64,000 nt of DNA, taken from positions 4,801,501-4,865,500 of the forward strand of contig JAUCFP010000006.1 in NCBI GenBank assembly GCA_030348385.1, written 5' to 3'. Shown here in pieces: positions 11,150 to 19,634 of the stretch (within the stretch, counting starts at the first letter, position 1; every line of letters starts with the position of its first letter). The notes below the pieces were generated by a model. That model ran no database searches and was not told the DNA's origin. It saw only the letters and a program-made list of their open reading frames with translations. The translations under genes were made by a program, and so were the position numbers. The stretch is from Cytobacillus sp. NJ13. GTDB lineage: Bacteria; Bacillota; Bacilli; Bacillales; Cytobacillaceae.

Positions 11150-11821
11150 ATGACAAATAACGTAGCGAAAATGATCGATCATACATTACTTAAAGCCGAT
11201 GCAACAAAAGACCAAATAGAAAAAATCTGTGCTGAGGCTAAAGAATACAATTTTGCGTCAGTCTGTGTAAACCCTGCATGGGTCAAACTTTCAAGCGAAT
11301 TGCTTAACGGAACTGAAGTAAAAGTCTGTACGGTAATCGGCTTCCCGCTGGGAGCTTCCACACCTGAAACAAAAGCATTTGAAACAAAGAATGCCATCGA
11401 AAACGGTGCAACAGAAGTAGATATGGTAATTAACATTGGCGCTTTAAAAGGCGGAGACAATGAGCTAGTGGAAAGAGATATCCGTGCGGTTGTTGATGCT
11501 GCCAGAGGAAAAGCATTAACAAAGGTTATTATCGAAACTTGTCTTCTTACTGAAGATGAAAAAGTTAGAGCATGTGAACTTTCTGTAAAAGCAGGTGCTG
11601 ACTTTGTTAAAACATCTACAGGATTTTCAACAGGAGGAGCAACAGCTGAAGACATCGCACTTATGAGAAAAACTGTCGGCCCAGAAATCGGTGTTAAAGC
11701 TTCAGGCGGAGTTAGAAGCGCTGAAGATGCACAGAAAATGATTGATGCAGGTGCAACGAGAATTGGAGCAAGCTCTGGCGCTGCTATTGTCAACGGTTTA
11801 ACAAGCGATTCAGATTATTAA
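11150..11821 (+). CDS. deoC: Deoxyribose-phosphate aldolase
   Basis: Class I aldolase that cleaves 2-deoxyribose 5-phosphate to acetaldehyde and glyceraldehyde 3-phosphate, in deoxynucleoside catabolism. The 223-residue TIM barrel shows the [10 protein letters not shown] start, the proton-relay aspartate region [15 protein letters not shown], the Schiff-base lysine in [16 protein letters not shown] (about residue 152) and KASGGVR (about 181-187). AAAAGGAG precedes the ATG. In B. subtilis the gene is elsewhere, with nupC and pdp; here it stands alone between mtaB and the Na/Pi gene and is flanked by repeats A1 and B1, which suggests an insertion relative to that order. Confidence 0.96.
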   Translation: MTNNVAKMIDHTLLKADATKDQIEKICAEAKEYNFASVCVNPAWVKLSSELLNGTEVKVCTVIGFPLGASTPETKAFETKNAIENGATEVDMVINIGALKGGDNELVERDIRAVVDAARGKALTKVIIETCLLTEDEKVRACELSVKAGADFVKTSTGFSTGGATAEDIALMRKTVGPEIGVKASGGVRSAEDAQKMIDAGATRIGASSGAAIVNGLTSDSDY

Positions 11822-11903
11822 GAAAAGCGGAAGGCGCCTGTTTATCGGCTTATGACCTCGAGCCGATAAACGGGCGCCCGGAGCTAGACAGTTATCGAAA
11901 TTC
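11821..11903 (+). repeat. Interspersed hairpin repeat, family B, copy B1
   Basis: Starts AAGAAAAGCGGAAGGCGCC directly after the first base of the deoC stop region and ends AGACAGTTATCGAAATTC. The core is a perfect 18-bp stem (11833-11850 with 11861-11878, one G-U pair) around a 10-nt loop. Related copies: 38893-38967, 51859-51930, 61674-61716, and a remnant at 25795-25830. Confidence 0.8.
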
Positions 11904-11922
11904 AAAATATTATACTTGTTGT

Positions 11923-11956
11923 AAAAAAATGCCGGGATTTTCCGGCATTTTTTTAT
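11923..11956 (+). terminator. Bidirectional terminator between deoC and the Na/Pi gene
   Basis: AAAATGCCGG and CCGGCATTTT arms with A-run and T-run on both sides. It serves the convergent genes on both strands. Confidence 0.92.
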
Positions 11957-11960
11957 TGTT

Positions 11961-12881
11961 CTATCGGTCATGAAGCCTAATGACAAACCTTCCAAACTGA
12001 TTTGCAACTGGAAGAACAAGCAGTGAGGATATCACATTAAATAAAACACTGATGTGTGCAAGCTGCACATCCGGGGAACTGGCTGCACTTTGTCCAAAAA
12101 CAGCAAGGGCATGAATAAAAGGATAAAAGGCTGCGACACCCAGGCAGTTCAGCCAGATGTGTGCAAAGGCAGTCAGCTTTGCTTCTTTTCCGGAACCGAT
12201 GGATGCTAAATAAGCGTCTGCGCATGTTCCGATATTAGATCCAAGCATTATGGCAATGCCGGTATCCAAATCCATTGCTCCTGCAGTTAAAAACCCCATG
12301 ATAATGCCAGTTGTTGCGGTGCTTGATTGGATAATCGCAGTAAGGACAATTCCAGCCGCTGCTGCGAATATGTAATTTCCATCCAAAGCAAGCAGCCAGT
12401 GATTAACCATATCATTATCTTTAACTGAACCGGCCAGATATTCAAACCCGCGCATTGCTGCAAAAACCGCTGATAAACCCAGTAATGCCAGACCGGTGCT
12501 TCGCATGCTATTTTTCTTCAATACCGCCAGGATGCTTCCGGCAGCAGCAAGCGGAATAATATAAGATTCTATATTAAAAGTGATTAATTCTGTCGTAAAT
12601 GTTGTCCCGATGTTGGTTCCTAAAATGATGCCGATTGTCTGGGGAAAAGTAAGAATCCGTGCAGAAACCATTCCAATTGTAATAATCATTACCGCTGAAC
12701 TGCTCTGCAGGACAGCGGTGACCATTGTGCCAATAACAAGACCTTTCCATGGTGAATTTGTCATCACTGCCAGCCATTTTTTAAATGAATCGGCAGATAA
12801 ATTAAACAGGCCTGATCTTAAAAGTGTCATACCATAAATAAATAACCCGATTAGCAGAAAAAATAATAACAGCTGGACCAA
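11961..12881 (-). CDS. Na/Pi cotransporter family protein (YqeW-like)
   Basis: Integral membrane protein of the PF02690 Na+/Pi symporter type II family, 306 residues, without the C-terminal PhoU-like domain found in the second family member at 50159. Two inverted core repeats carry the signature QSSSAVMIITIGMV (about residues 59-72) and QSSTATTGIIMGFL (about 185-198), each followed by a GTNIGT or GSNIGT turn. About eight hydrophobic segments are visible. The start is TTG at 12881 on the minus strand, with AGGGGGTGA about 7 nt upstream and no ATG in frame. It is positionally yqeW of B. subtilis. Transport of phosphate is inferred from the family and not shown by context here. Confidence 0.88.
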   Translation of the reverse strand: MVQLLLFFLLIGLFIYGMTLLRSGLFNLSADSFKKWLAVMTNSPWKGLVIGTMVTAVLQSSSAVMIITIGMVSARILTFPQTIGIILGTNIGTTFTTELITFNIESYIIPLAAAGSILAVLKKNSMRSTGLALLGLSAVFAAMRGFEYLAGSVKDNDMVNHWLLALDGNYIFAAAAGIVLTAIIQSSTATTGIIMGFLTAGAMDLDTGIAIMLGSNIGTCADAYLASIGSGKEAKLTAFAHIWLNCLGVAAFYPFIHALAVFGQSAASSPDVQLAHISVLFNVISSLLVLPVANQFGRFVIRLHDR

Positions 12882-13021
12882 GCATTCACCCCCTACAATT
12901 AATACTATGGGACAGCATGCTGGGACATGCTTAAGTGCGAAAAATTGTTTAGCTTGTCATGAATGGGGTATAAAACAATCACAATCAAATAAAAACTAAT
13001 CCTATAGCAGGCTAATTACTG

Positions 13022-13050
13022 TTGACCTTGATAAGCTGTTATATTATAAT
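13022..13050 (+). promoter_or_regulatory. Sigma-A promoter of rpsU-yqeY
   Basis: TTGACC (13022-13027), 17-nt spacer, TATAAT (13045-13050). Confidence 0.85.
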
Positions 13051-13117
13051 TGCAAGGTACATGGAATAAACCATGTTGTTGATGTAAGTGTGTTGTGCTC
13101 GGAGGGAGGGAAAGAGA

Positions 13118-13291
13118 ATGTCTAAAACCGTCGTTCGTAAAAACGAATCGCTTGAAGATGCTCTTCGTCGCTTCAAACGTTCAGTATCAAAAACTGGTAC
13201 TTTGCAGGAAGCAAGAAAGCGCGAATTCTACGAAAAACCTAGTATTAAACGTAAGAAAAAGTCTGAGGCTGCTAGAAAGCGTAAGTGGTAA
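13118..13291 (+). CDS. rpsU: 30S ribosomal protein S21
   Basis: Small basic ribosomal protein of 57 residues located near the 3' end of 16S rRNA. The sequence ([19 protein letters not shown]... KRKW) is a full-length Firmicute S21. ATG at 13118 has a strong Shine-Dalgarno (GGAGGGAGGG) and lies in frame with an upstream GTG-free extension that is not conserved. Co-transcribed with yqeY 15 nt downstream, as in B. subtilis. Confidence 0.98.
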   Translation: MSKTVVRKNESLEDALRRFKRSVSKTGTLQEARKREFYEKPSIKRKKKSEAARKRKW

Positions 13292-13306
13292 GAGAGGGTG
13301 TATGTA

Positions 13307-13750
13307 ATGAGTCTTCTCGAGCGTTTAAATGAAGATATGAAACAAGCGATGAGGAATAAAGAAAAAGAAAAGCTTACTGTAATTCGTATGATTAAAGCTT
13401 CGCTTCAAAACGAAGCAATCAAGCTTGGTGAAGAGCTTAACGAAGAACAGGAGCTAACTGTCCTTTCTCGCGAAGTTAAACAACGCAAGGATTCCCTCCA
13501 TGAATTTGAAAAAGCAGGTCGTGAAGATCTTGTTGAAAAAATTCGTACTGAACTTCAGTATGTCGAATTATATATGCCAAAACAGCTCTCTGAAGATGAA
13601 GTTTCAAAAATTGTTGCAGAAACGGTTGCAGAAACTGGTGCTTCTTCAAAAGCTGATATGGGAAAAGTGATGGCTGCAATTATGCCTAAGGTAAAAGGCA
13701 AAGCAGATGGGTCACTTGTAAATAAACTTGTACAACAACACCTTTCATAA
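13307..13750 (+). CDS. yqeY: GatB/YqeY domain-containing protein
   Basis: Protein of 147 residues that consists of the YqeY domain, homologous to the tRNA-binding C-terminal tail of the GatB subunit of tRNA-dependent amidotransferase. A free-standing role is not established; tRNA binding is inferred from GatB. The N-terminal helical part ([16 protein letters not shown]) and the C-terminal [25 protein letters not shown] motif region are both present. ATG at 13307 has GAGAGGGTG upstream; a GTG 9 nt earlier is possible. Second gene of the rpsU operon, ended by a strong terminator. Confidence 0.95.
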   Translation: MSLLERLNEDMKQAMRNKEKEKLTVIRMIKASLQNEAIKLGEELNEEQELTVLSREVKQRKDSLHEFEKAGREDLVEKIRTELQYVELYMPKQLSEDEVSKIVAETVAETGASSKADMGKVMAAIMPKVKGKADGSLVNKLVQQHLS

Positions 13751-13761
13751 AACTATGCAAT

Positions 13762-13799
13762 AAAAGACCGAAAGCCATTGGCTGACGGTCTTTTTTATT
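13762..13799 (+). terminator. Terminator after yqeY
   Basis: AAAAGACCG...CGGTCTTTTTT with an inner AGCC/GGCT helix. Confidence 0.93.
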
Positions 13800-13933
13800 T
13801 GCTGTTCACTTAAATTATTCTTATCCTTTAGGCTATGAAAGCTTAAATAATGCTGGAATGTTTTACGTTTATTTCTAGGTTATACTAATAATACATCCGC
13901 TTTGTAAATACTGATTATAGGAAAAAATAAAAA

Positions 13934-13959
13934 TGAAACTTTTTAATGATTGAATCGTA
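13934..13959 (+). promoter_or_regulatory. Sigma-W promoter of yqeZ-floA-yqfB
   Basis: TGAAAC (13934-13939), 16-nt spacer, CGTA (13956-13959): an exact match to the ECF sigma-W consensus of B. subtilis, where the same operon (yqeZ-yqfA-yqfB) belongs to the sigma-W antibiotic/envelope-stress regulon. Confidence 0.9.
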
Positions 13960-14001
13960 AATACATATAGAATCTATTTTGCGGTTAAAGGGGGGAGAAA
14001 T

Positions 14002-15333
14002 TTGATTGCCAGAAGAGCAATAACCGCCTTTTCATTGTTCTTTGCTCTGCTGCTTTTGGGAAGCCCTTTTCAAGGAAAAGCCAATAATGAAAAAGTGCTG
14101 ATTGTTCCTATTGAAGAAACTGTGGAAAAAGGGCTTTATGCATTTTTAAATAGAGCGGTCCAAACAGCTGAAGAAGAAAATGCCTCAGCCATTATATTTG
14201 AAATAAATACACCCGGAGGCGCAGTAGATGCAGCCGGGCAAATCGGAAGGCTGTTAACCTCGACAAATGTAAAAACAATATCTTTTGTCAATAAGCAGGC
14301 CTTATCTGCAGGTGCCTATATAGCATTGAATACGGATGAAATATACATGGTGCCTGGTTCAACAATGGGTTCAGCAGCAATTATTGACCAGCAGGGTAAT
14401 ACGGCTGGCAAGAAAGCGGAATCATACTGGTTTGCGGCTATGCAGAGTGCTGCCTCACAAACGGGCAGAGATCCTGTTTATGCCCTTGCTATGGCAGATG
14501 AATCGGTGGATCTGCCAGATTTAGGGGCGCCGAAAGGAAAGCTTCTTACCCTCACAGCTGAACAGGCTAAAGAGGTAGGGTATTCGGAAGGCACAGTAGA
14601 TTCAAGGGCGGAATTACTGAAAGTGCTGGGGTTTGAGGGAGCTGCTGTACAGACAATTGATGAAAGCTTTGCAGAAAAGGTGGCCCGTTTTATTACCCAT
14701 CCTGTCGTTATACCAATTCTATTATCCATCGGAAGCCTTGGGCTTGTTCTGGAGCTGTATTCACCGGGTTTCGGCATCCCTGGCTTCATGGGGTTATCGG
14801 CCCTGCTCCTTTTCTTTTATGGCCATATGGTGGCCGGCCTGGCAGGATATGAAACATTAATTCTGTTTGTAATAGGCATAGGTTTAATAATAGCTGAGTT
14901 TTTCCTTCCTGGAGGAATTGCAGGAATAGCTGGAATAGCAGCTGTGCTGGGCAGCCTGTTCCTGGCTGCTGACAATGCAGCCCATATGGGAATGTCTATT
15001 TTAATTGCTATGGGAGTTTCAGTATTGGCATCTATATTAATGATAAAGGTGTTTGGTAAAAAAATGAAATTCTTCAAAAAAATAATATTAACCGATAGCA
15101 CAAATACAGAAAAAGGCTATATTTCAAATAAGAGCAGACTTGAACTGATTGGCCTTGAGGGTTATGCGCTTACAGCACTAAGGCCATCTGGTACAGTTGT
15201 CATCGGGGATGAGCGGATTGACGTTGTCAGTGAGGGAGGCTTTATCCTAAAAGGGGCAAAAGTAAAAGTTGTTAAAGCAGAAGGCTCACGTATTGTTGTA
15301 AGGGAAGTATCTAATCTTGATTTAGATAAATAA
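14002..15333 (+). CDS. yqeZ: Long NfeD family membrane serine protease-like protein
   Basis: Membrane protein of 443 residues, partner of flotillin. It has an N-terminal hydrophobic signal (about 5-25), a ClpP/S49-like domain with candidate catalytic Ser102 (QALSAGAY) and Lys138 (GKKAESYW), several transmembrane helices (about 235-350, including [17 protein letters not shown]) and a C-terminal NfeD OB-fold (about 370-440). The start is TTG at 14002 with the strong site AAAGGGGGGAGAA. It is the first gene of the sigma-W unit with floA 20 nt downstream; NfeD-flotillin pairing is a known conserved arrangement in membrane microdomain organisation. Confidence 0.93.
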   Translation: MIARRAITAFSLFFALLLLGSPFQGKANNEKVLIVPIEETVEKGLYAFLNRAVQTAEEENASAIIFEINTPGGAVDAAGQIGRLLTSTNVKTISFVNKQALSAGAYIALNTDEIYMVPGSTMGSAAIIDQQGNTAGKKAESYWFAAMQSAASQTGRDPVYALAMADESVDLPDLGAPKGKLLTLTAEQAKEVGYSEGTVDSRAELLKVLGFEGAAVQTIDESFAEKVARFITHPVVIPILLSIGSLGLVLELYSPGFGIPGFMGLSALLLFFYGHMVAGLAGYETLILFVIGIGLIIAEFFLPGGIAGIAGIAAVLGSLFLAADNAAHMGMSILIAMGVSVLASILMIKVFGKKMKFFKKIILTDSTNTEKGYISNKSRLELIGLEGYALTALRPSGTVVIGDERIDVVSEGGFILKGAKVKVVKAEGSRIVVREVSNLDLDK

Positions 15334-15353
15334 AATCATCAGGAGGTAGGAAT

Positions 15354-16352
15354 ATGTTAGAAGCAGGGACAGTATTTGTTCTGGTTGCCGTTGTACTTGG
15401 TGTCATTTTACTTGGGATATTATTCACCTTTGTACCGGTAATGCTGTGGATTTCAGCATTGGCAGCGGGTGTCAGAGTCAGTATCTTTACATTAATTGGA
15501 ATGAGGCTTCGCCGGGTTATACCAAGCCGTGTTATTAACCCGTTAATCAAAGCCCATAAGGCAGGGATTGATGTATCAACAAACCAGCTGGAAAGCCATT
15601 ACTTGGCAGGGGGAAATGTTGATAGAGTTGTCAATGCATTAATTGCAGCACACCGTGCAAATATTGATTTAAGCTTTGAACGCAGTGCTGCCATCGACCT
15701 GGCAGGGCGTGACGTTTTGGAAGCTGTTCAAATGAGCGTTAACCCAAAAGTAATTGAAACTCCTTTCATTGCGGGTGTGGCGATGGATGGTATTGAAGTA
15801 AAGGCGAAAGCGCGAATTACGGTCCGGGCAAATATTGACCGTCTAGTCGGGGGAGCCGGTGAGGAAACAATTGTGGCGCGTGTTGGTGAGGGGATTGTCT
15901 CTACAATCGGTTCGCAGACTGATCACAAGAAAGTACTCGAAAATCCTGATATGATTTCTCAGACTGTTCTCTCGAAAGGTCTGGATGCGGGGACTGCTTT
16001 CGAAATCCTTTCCATTGATATTGCGGACGTGGATATCGGCAAAAATATCGGTGCGGAACTTCAGACTGAACAAGCAGAGGCGGATAAGAAGATTGCCCAG
16101 GCGAAAGCGGAAGAAAGACGTGCAATGGCAGTAGCGCAAGAACAGGAAATGAAAGCCCGTGTTGAAGAAATGCGAGCGAAGGTTGTGGAAGCAGAGGCTC
16201 AGGTGCCGCTAGCCATGTCAGAAGCGCTCCGTTCTGGAAATATTGGTGTAATGGATTATATGAATATCCAAAACATCTCAGCTGATACCGAAATGAGGGA
16301 CTCAATCGGCAATATGAGTGATGACGGCAAAAGTGGCCGCAAAAATGACTAA
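15354..16352 (+). CDS. floA: Flotillin-like protein FloA
   Basis: Bacterial flotillin of 332 residues that organises functional membrane microdomains and influences membrane fluidity and signalling. It has a hydrophobic N-terminal segment (about residues 5-45), a PHB/SPFH-like region, and a C-terminal coiled coil rich in Ala/Glu (about 235-290, [17 protein letters not shown]), as in B. subtilis YqfA/FloA. CAGGAGGTAGG gives a strong ribosome site for the ATG. Regulated with yqeZ by sigma-W. Confidence 0.96.
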   Translation: MLEAGTVFVLVAVVLGVILLGILFTFVPVMLWISALAAGVRVSIFTLIGMRLRRVIPSRVINPLIKAHKAGIDVSTNQLESHYLAGGNVDRVVNALIAAHRANIDLSFERSAAIDLAGRDVLEAVQMSVNPKVIETPFIAGVAMDGIEVKAKARITVRANIDRLVGGAGEETIVARVGEGIVSTIGSQTDHKKVLENPDMISQTVLSKGLDAGTAFEILSIDIADVDIGKNIGAELQTEQAEADKKIAQAKAEERRAMAVAQEQEMKARVEEMRAKVVEAEAQVPLAMSEALRSGNIGVMDYMNIQNISADTEMRDSIGNMSDDGKSGRKND

Positions 16353-16386
16353 ATGATCCCATATTGGGAGAAGGGAGGAAACTCTC

Positions 16387-16872
16387 TTGGAATTCTTATT
16401 GGAGAATCCTTTTATTCTCATTGCCTTAATAGCTTTCATTTCCTCCTTCTTCAAAAAAAAGAAGGAGGAAAAGCCTGTTAAACAGACTCCCCGTTCAGTA
16501 CAGCAAGAGCAGCGGACACAGGCAGAAAGAACTTCGGCAGAGTCTGCATTGGCCGAAGCGCTAAAAGAAGAAAAAAGGCAGCAGACAGAAAAAGCCAGAA
16601 GAATTGAAGAAGAATACAGGCAGCGTAAACAGAAGGCTGAAGAAAGTATGAAGGCTCTTCAGAATCAGCGGAAAGCTGCCGAAAGAAAAGCAAGTGCATT
16701 AGCGAAAATAGCTTCAAATACAAACGCAGAGCATCCAAAGGAACCATCTGGAGCAGGAAGTTTTGAGCTAAGGAAACAGTCACTGGTTGACGGAATTATC
16801 TGGTCTGAAATCCTTGGGCCTCCAAAATCAAAAAATCCTCACCGATCCCTAAGAGGAAGCAATAAAAAATAA
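16387..16872 (+). CDS. yqfB: YqfB-like membrane-anchored coiled-coil protein
   Basis: Protein of 161 residues: one N-terminal hydrophobic helix (residues 1-20, MEFLLENPFILIALIAFISS), a basic FFKKKKEEK stop-transfer patch, then a long charged coiled coil (about 40-110, rich in Ala/Glu/Lys/Arg) and a C-terminal tail. The start is TTG at 16387 with GGGAGGAAAC upstream. Third gene of the sigma-W operon. Function unknown; the position with NfeD and flotillin suggests an envelope-stress role. Probably cytoplasmic C-terminus by the positive-inside rule. Confidence 0.85.
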   Translation: MEFLLENPFILIALIAFISSFFKKKKEEKPVKQTPRSVQQEQRTQAERTSAESALAEALKEEKRQQTEKARRIEEEYRQRKQKAEESMKALQNQRKAAERKASALAKIASNTNAEHPKEPSGAGSFELRKQSLVDGIIWSEILGPPKSKNPHRSLRGSNKK

Positions 16873-16877
16873 GTGCT

Positions 16878-16927
16878 AGAACCTCCGTTCATTTCATAAA
16901 TATGAGATGAAAGGGGGTTCTTTTTTT
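16878..16927 (+). terminator. Terminator hairpin overlapping the yqfC ribosome-binding site
   Basis: A 20-bp stem (16878-16897 with 16902-16921; one G.A mismatch, two G-U pairs) with an AAAT loop and a seven-T run ending one base before the yqfC ATG. The 3' arm contains the yqfC Shine-Dalgarno AAAGGGGG (16910-16917). It would end the yqeZ-floA-yqfB transcript. Confidence 0.88.
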
Positions 16928-17218
16928 ATGGCAAAAAAGTGGGGACAATTCGTCCGCGGCTGGATGACTAAAAATATGGAGCTTCCTCAAGATGTCATGA
17001 TGGATCTGCCCCGCATCACAATGATTGGGCAAATCCATATCTATATAGAGAACCACAGGGGATTATTGGCTTTTTCAGATAAGGAATTAAGACTGCTTTT
17101 GAAGCAGGGGCAGCTTTTAATTCGAGGGAAAGCTTTCGTTATAAAAACGATACTGCCAGAAGAAATATTGCTGGAGGGGAAAATTGACTCAGTTACTTAT
17201 ATTACAGACACTGATTAA
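16928..17218 (+). CDS. yqfC: Sporulation protein YqfC
   Basis: YabP/YqfC family protein of 96 residues (MAKKWGQFVRGWMTKNMELPQDVMMD...), required for sporulation and made in the mother cell under sigma-E in B. subtilis. The fold is a small, mostly beta domain; no membrane segment is visible. The start is ATG at 16928, preceded by AAAGGGGG within a terminator-like stem. It is followed 18 nt later by yqfD, the usual partner. The embedded sequence CATAAATA (16895-16902) in the hairpin loop resembles a sigma-E -10 box, which would let a sporulation transcript start past the 5' arm; this is inference. Confidence 0.93.
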   Translation: MAKKWGQFVRGWMTKNMELPQDVMMDLPRITMIGQIHIYIENHRGLLAFSDKELRLLLKQGQLLIRGKAFVIKTILPEEILLEGKIDSVTYITDTD

Positions 17219-17236
17219 GAATTCAGGGGGAAGGAA

Positions 17237-18430
17237 ATGAAGAACCAGTGGATCGAATTTTACAGGGGCCTTGTAACAGTTAAAGCAAGCGGGAGGGGAA
17301 TAGAAAGATTTATTAATGCGCTTACCCGCAGCGGAATCAATATCTGGAACGTGAAAAACCATGGAACGCAATCAGTCACCTTTAAAATGAAATTGGAAGA
17401 TGCCAAAAAAATAAGGAGCCACGCCAGGAACAGTGATTGCAGAATCGAGTTCCTGCAGCGGGCAGGAGCTCCATTCCTTGTGAAAAGGCTGCTGAAAAAC
17501 AGCGGGTTTGCTGCTGGTGCACTCGCGTTTTTTGCAGTCATTCTCCTTTTATCCAATATGGTTTGGGGAATAGAGATCAAGGGTGCAAATCCTGCTACTG
17601 AATATCAGATCATCAAAGAATTGGACAAGATGGGGGTTAAAAAAGGAAAGCTGCAGTTCTTTGTAGATAACGTGGAGTCTATTCAGCGTAAACTTTCAAA
17701 CAATATTGAAGCGATTACTTGGGTCGGTGTGGAGTTAAAAGGGACAACCTACCATTTGCAGGTCGTAGAGAAAAATGAGCCTAATAAGCCTGAGTATTTA
17801 AGTCCGCGTCATTTGGTAGCGAAGAAGAAAGCAGTCATTGTAGATATGTTTGTCGAAGAAGGGCGTGCAGTCGTTGATATACACGATCATGTTCAGCCAG
17901 GACAGCTTTTGGTCTCAGGGATAATCGGGAAAGAGGGCCAAACAGAGACTGTTCCTTCGAAGGGGGAGATTTTCGGGGAGACATGGTATAAGTCTGAAGT
18001 CATTCTTCCGCTTAAAAGCACTTTCAAAGTCTTCAGCGGCAGTGAAAAAGTCAAGCATGCAATTACGATCGGAAATCTTGAAATTCCATTATGGGGATTT
18101 GGAAGCCCGGAGTTTGAAGAGTATGAATTAGAGGAAAATGAAAAAAGAGTAAAATTCCTGAAATGGGAGCTTCCTATTTCATATGTAAATAAAACGTTCC
18201 GTGAAAGGGAGCAAGTCACAAGAATATATTCCAATAAAGAGGCATTTGAAGCAGCGAAAGATTTGGCAAGAAAAAAAATAAAAAGCAGCTTAGATGAAAA
18301 TGCTAAAGTTATGGGAGAAAAAGTTTTGCACCAATCAATTGACAATGGTAAAGTAACAATAGCAATACATTTCCAAATTATTGAGAATATTGCAGAAGGA
18401 CAACCAATTATTCAAGGAGATTCGGAATGA
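17237..18430 (+). CDS. yqfD: Sporulation protein YqfD
   Basis: Mother-cell sporulation membrane protein of 397 residues. A cytoplasmic N-terminal domain (about 1-85) is followed by one strong transmembrane helix (about 92-115, GFAAGALAFFAVILLLSNMVWG) and a large extracytoplasmic domain with a POTRA-like first part (EIKGANPATEYQIIKELDKMGVKKG) and a second domain. In B. subtilis yqfD mutants are blocked in spore formation; the biochemical function is not known. AGGGGGAAGG precedes the ATG. Its last 4 nt overlap the phoH start (ATGA). Confidence 0.94.
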   Translation: MKNQWIEFYRGLVTVKASGRGIERFINALTRSGINIWNVKNHGTQSVTFKMKLEDAKKIRSHARNSDCRIEFLQRAGAPFLVKRLLKNSGFAAGALAFFAVILLLSNMVWGIEIKGANPATEYQIIKELDKMGVKKGKLQFFVDNVESIQRKLSNNIEAITWVGVELKGTTYHLQVVEKNEPNKPEYLSPRHLVAKKKAVIVDMFVEEGRAVVDIHDHVQPGQLLVSGIIGKEGQTETVPSKGEIFGETWYKSEVILPLKSTFKVFSGSEKVKHAITIGNLEIPLWGFGSPEFEEYELEENEKRVKFLKWELPISYVNKTFREREQVTRIYSNKEAFEAAKDLARKKIKSSLDENAKVMGEKVLHQSIDNGKVTIAIHFQIIENIAEGQPIIQGDSE

Positions 18431-19392
18431 CAGAAGACTTGAAAACAATGAACCTGCAGCTGGAAGACCCAAACGAAGCAATTGCCCTATTGGGAAATTC
18501 GGATGCAAACCTAAAAGTTATTGAGCAAGAACTGAATGTTTCCATTGTAACCAGGGGAGAATCTGTTTATGTGTCTGGAGAAATGGACAAGGTAGAACTG
18601 GTTGGAAAGGTTCTGGATAAACTGCTTTATGTAATCCGGAAAGGGATAAATATAAGCCAGAGAGACGTCATGTATGCCCTTCAAATGGCTCATAAGGGTA
18701 CACTTGAGTACTTCAGTGATTTATATGAAGAAGAAATTACAAAAAATGCAAAAGGCAAGTCCATTCGTGTTAAGACATTAGGCCAGCGTCAATACATTCA
18801 AGCAATCCGTGGAAATGACCTGGTTTTTGGCATAGGTCCGGCAGGAACAGGCAAGACCTATTTGGCTGTTGTCATGGCCGTAAATGCTTTGAAAAATGGG
18901 AATGTGAAAAGGATTATCCTTACCCGTCCTGCAGTCGAAGCTGGCGAAAGCCTTGGTTTTCTGCCGGGGGATCTGAAGGAAAAAGTCGATCCTTACTTAA
19001 GGCCATTGTATGATGCTTTGCATGATATTTTAGGTGCAGAGCATACACAAAGAATGATTGAAAGAGGCACGATTGAAATTGCACCGCTGGCGTACATGCG
19101 CGGAAGAACTTTAGATGATGCTTTTGTCATCCTGGATGAAGCGCAAAATACAACTCAAGCCCAAATGAAAATGTTTCTAACCCGGCTGGGCTTCGGCTCA
19201 AAAATGATTATTACTGGAGACAGAACACAAGTTGACCTTCCAAAGGGAGTAAAATCCGGCCTGATAATGGCTGAAGATATACTCAAGGGTGTAAGTGGGC
19301 TATCATTCGTTCATTTGGAACAAAGTGATGTTGTGCGGCATCCGCTTGTGGCCAGGATTATCCAGGCATACGAAAAAGAAGATAAGCAGTGA
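18427..19392 (+). CDS. phoH: PhoH family ATPase
   Basis: Cytoplasmic P-loop protein of 321 residues. N-terminal KH-like part (about 1-85), then a helicase-superfamily-related ATPase domain with Walker A GPAGTGKTYLA (about 140), Walker B FVILDEAQN (about 237) and the GDRTQVDLP motif. PhoH proteins are proposed to act on RNA; the exact role is unsettled, despite the name it is not clearly phosphate-regulated in Bacillus. It overlaps yqfD by 4 nt, so the pair is translationally coupled. A terminator follows. Confidence 0.95.
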   Translation: MTEDLKTMNLQLEDPNEAIALLGNSDANLKVIEQELNVSIVTRGESVYVSGEMDKVELVGKVLDKLLYVIRKGINISQRDVMYALQMAHKGTLEYFSDLYEEEITKNAKGKSIRVKTLGQRQYIQAIRGNDLVFGIGPAGTGKTYLAVVMAVNALKNGNVKRIILTRPAVEAGESLGFLPGDLKEKVDPYLRPLYDALHDILGAEHTQRMIERGTIEIAPLAYMRGRTLDDAFVILDEAQNTTQAQMKMFLTRLGFGSKMIITGDRTQVDLPKGVKSGLIMAEDILKGVSGLSFVHLEQSDVVRHPLVARIIQAYEKEDKQ

Positions 19393-19398
19393 ACCGTT

Positions 19399-19424
19399 AA
19401 GCCGCCGATTTTGGCGGTTTTTTC
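19399..19424 (+). terminator. Terminator after phoH
   Basis: CCGCC-GATTTT-GGCGG stem-loop followed by six T. Confidence 0.88.
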
Positions 19425-19634
19425 GTTGAGTAAAAAGATTCAGCGGTATAAATGAATAGCAGGAATCCTCATGGAATTATTTGCTATTAATGAAATGTTT
19501 AGGTAACCTGTTAATAGATAGGCCTTTTTCTTGGTGAAAACCATCAGAAAAACTGTTATGATTTTACATAATTAATACTGAAATGCTTTTTAAAGTTTAT
19601 TGGAATTTTTTTACCCAGGACAGGAGGGGTAAAT

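Noticed and set aside
11179..11793. 204-codon open frame on the minus strand opposite deoC
   Set aside because: Shadow of deoC; no ribosome site, Ser/Ala-rich antisense translation.
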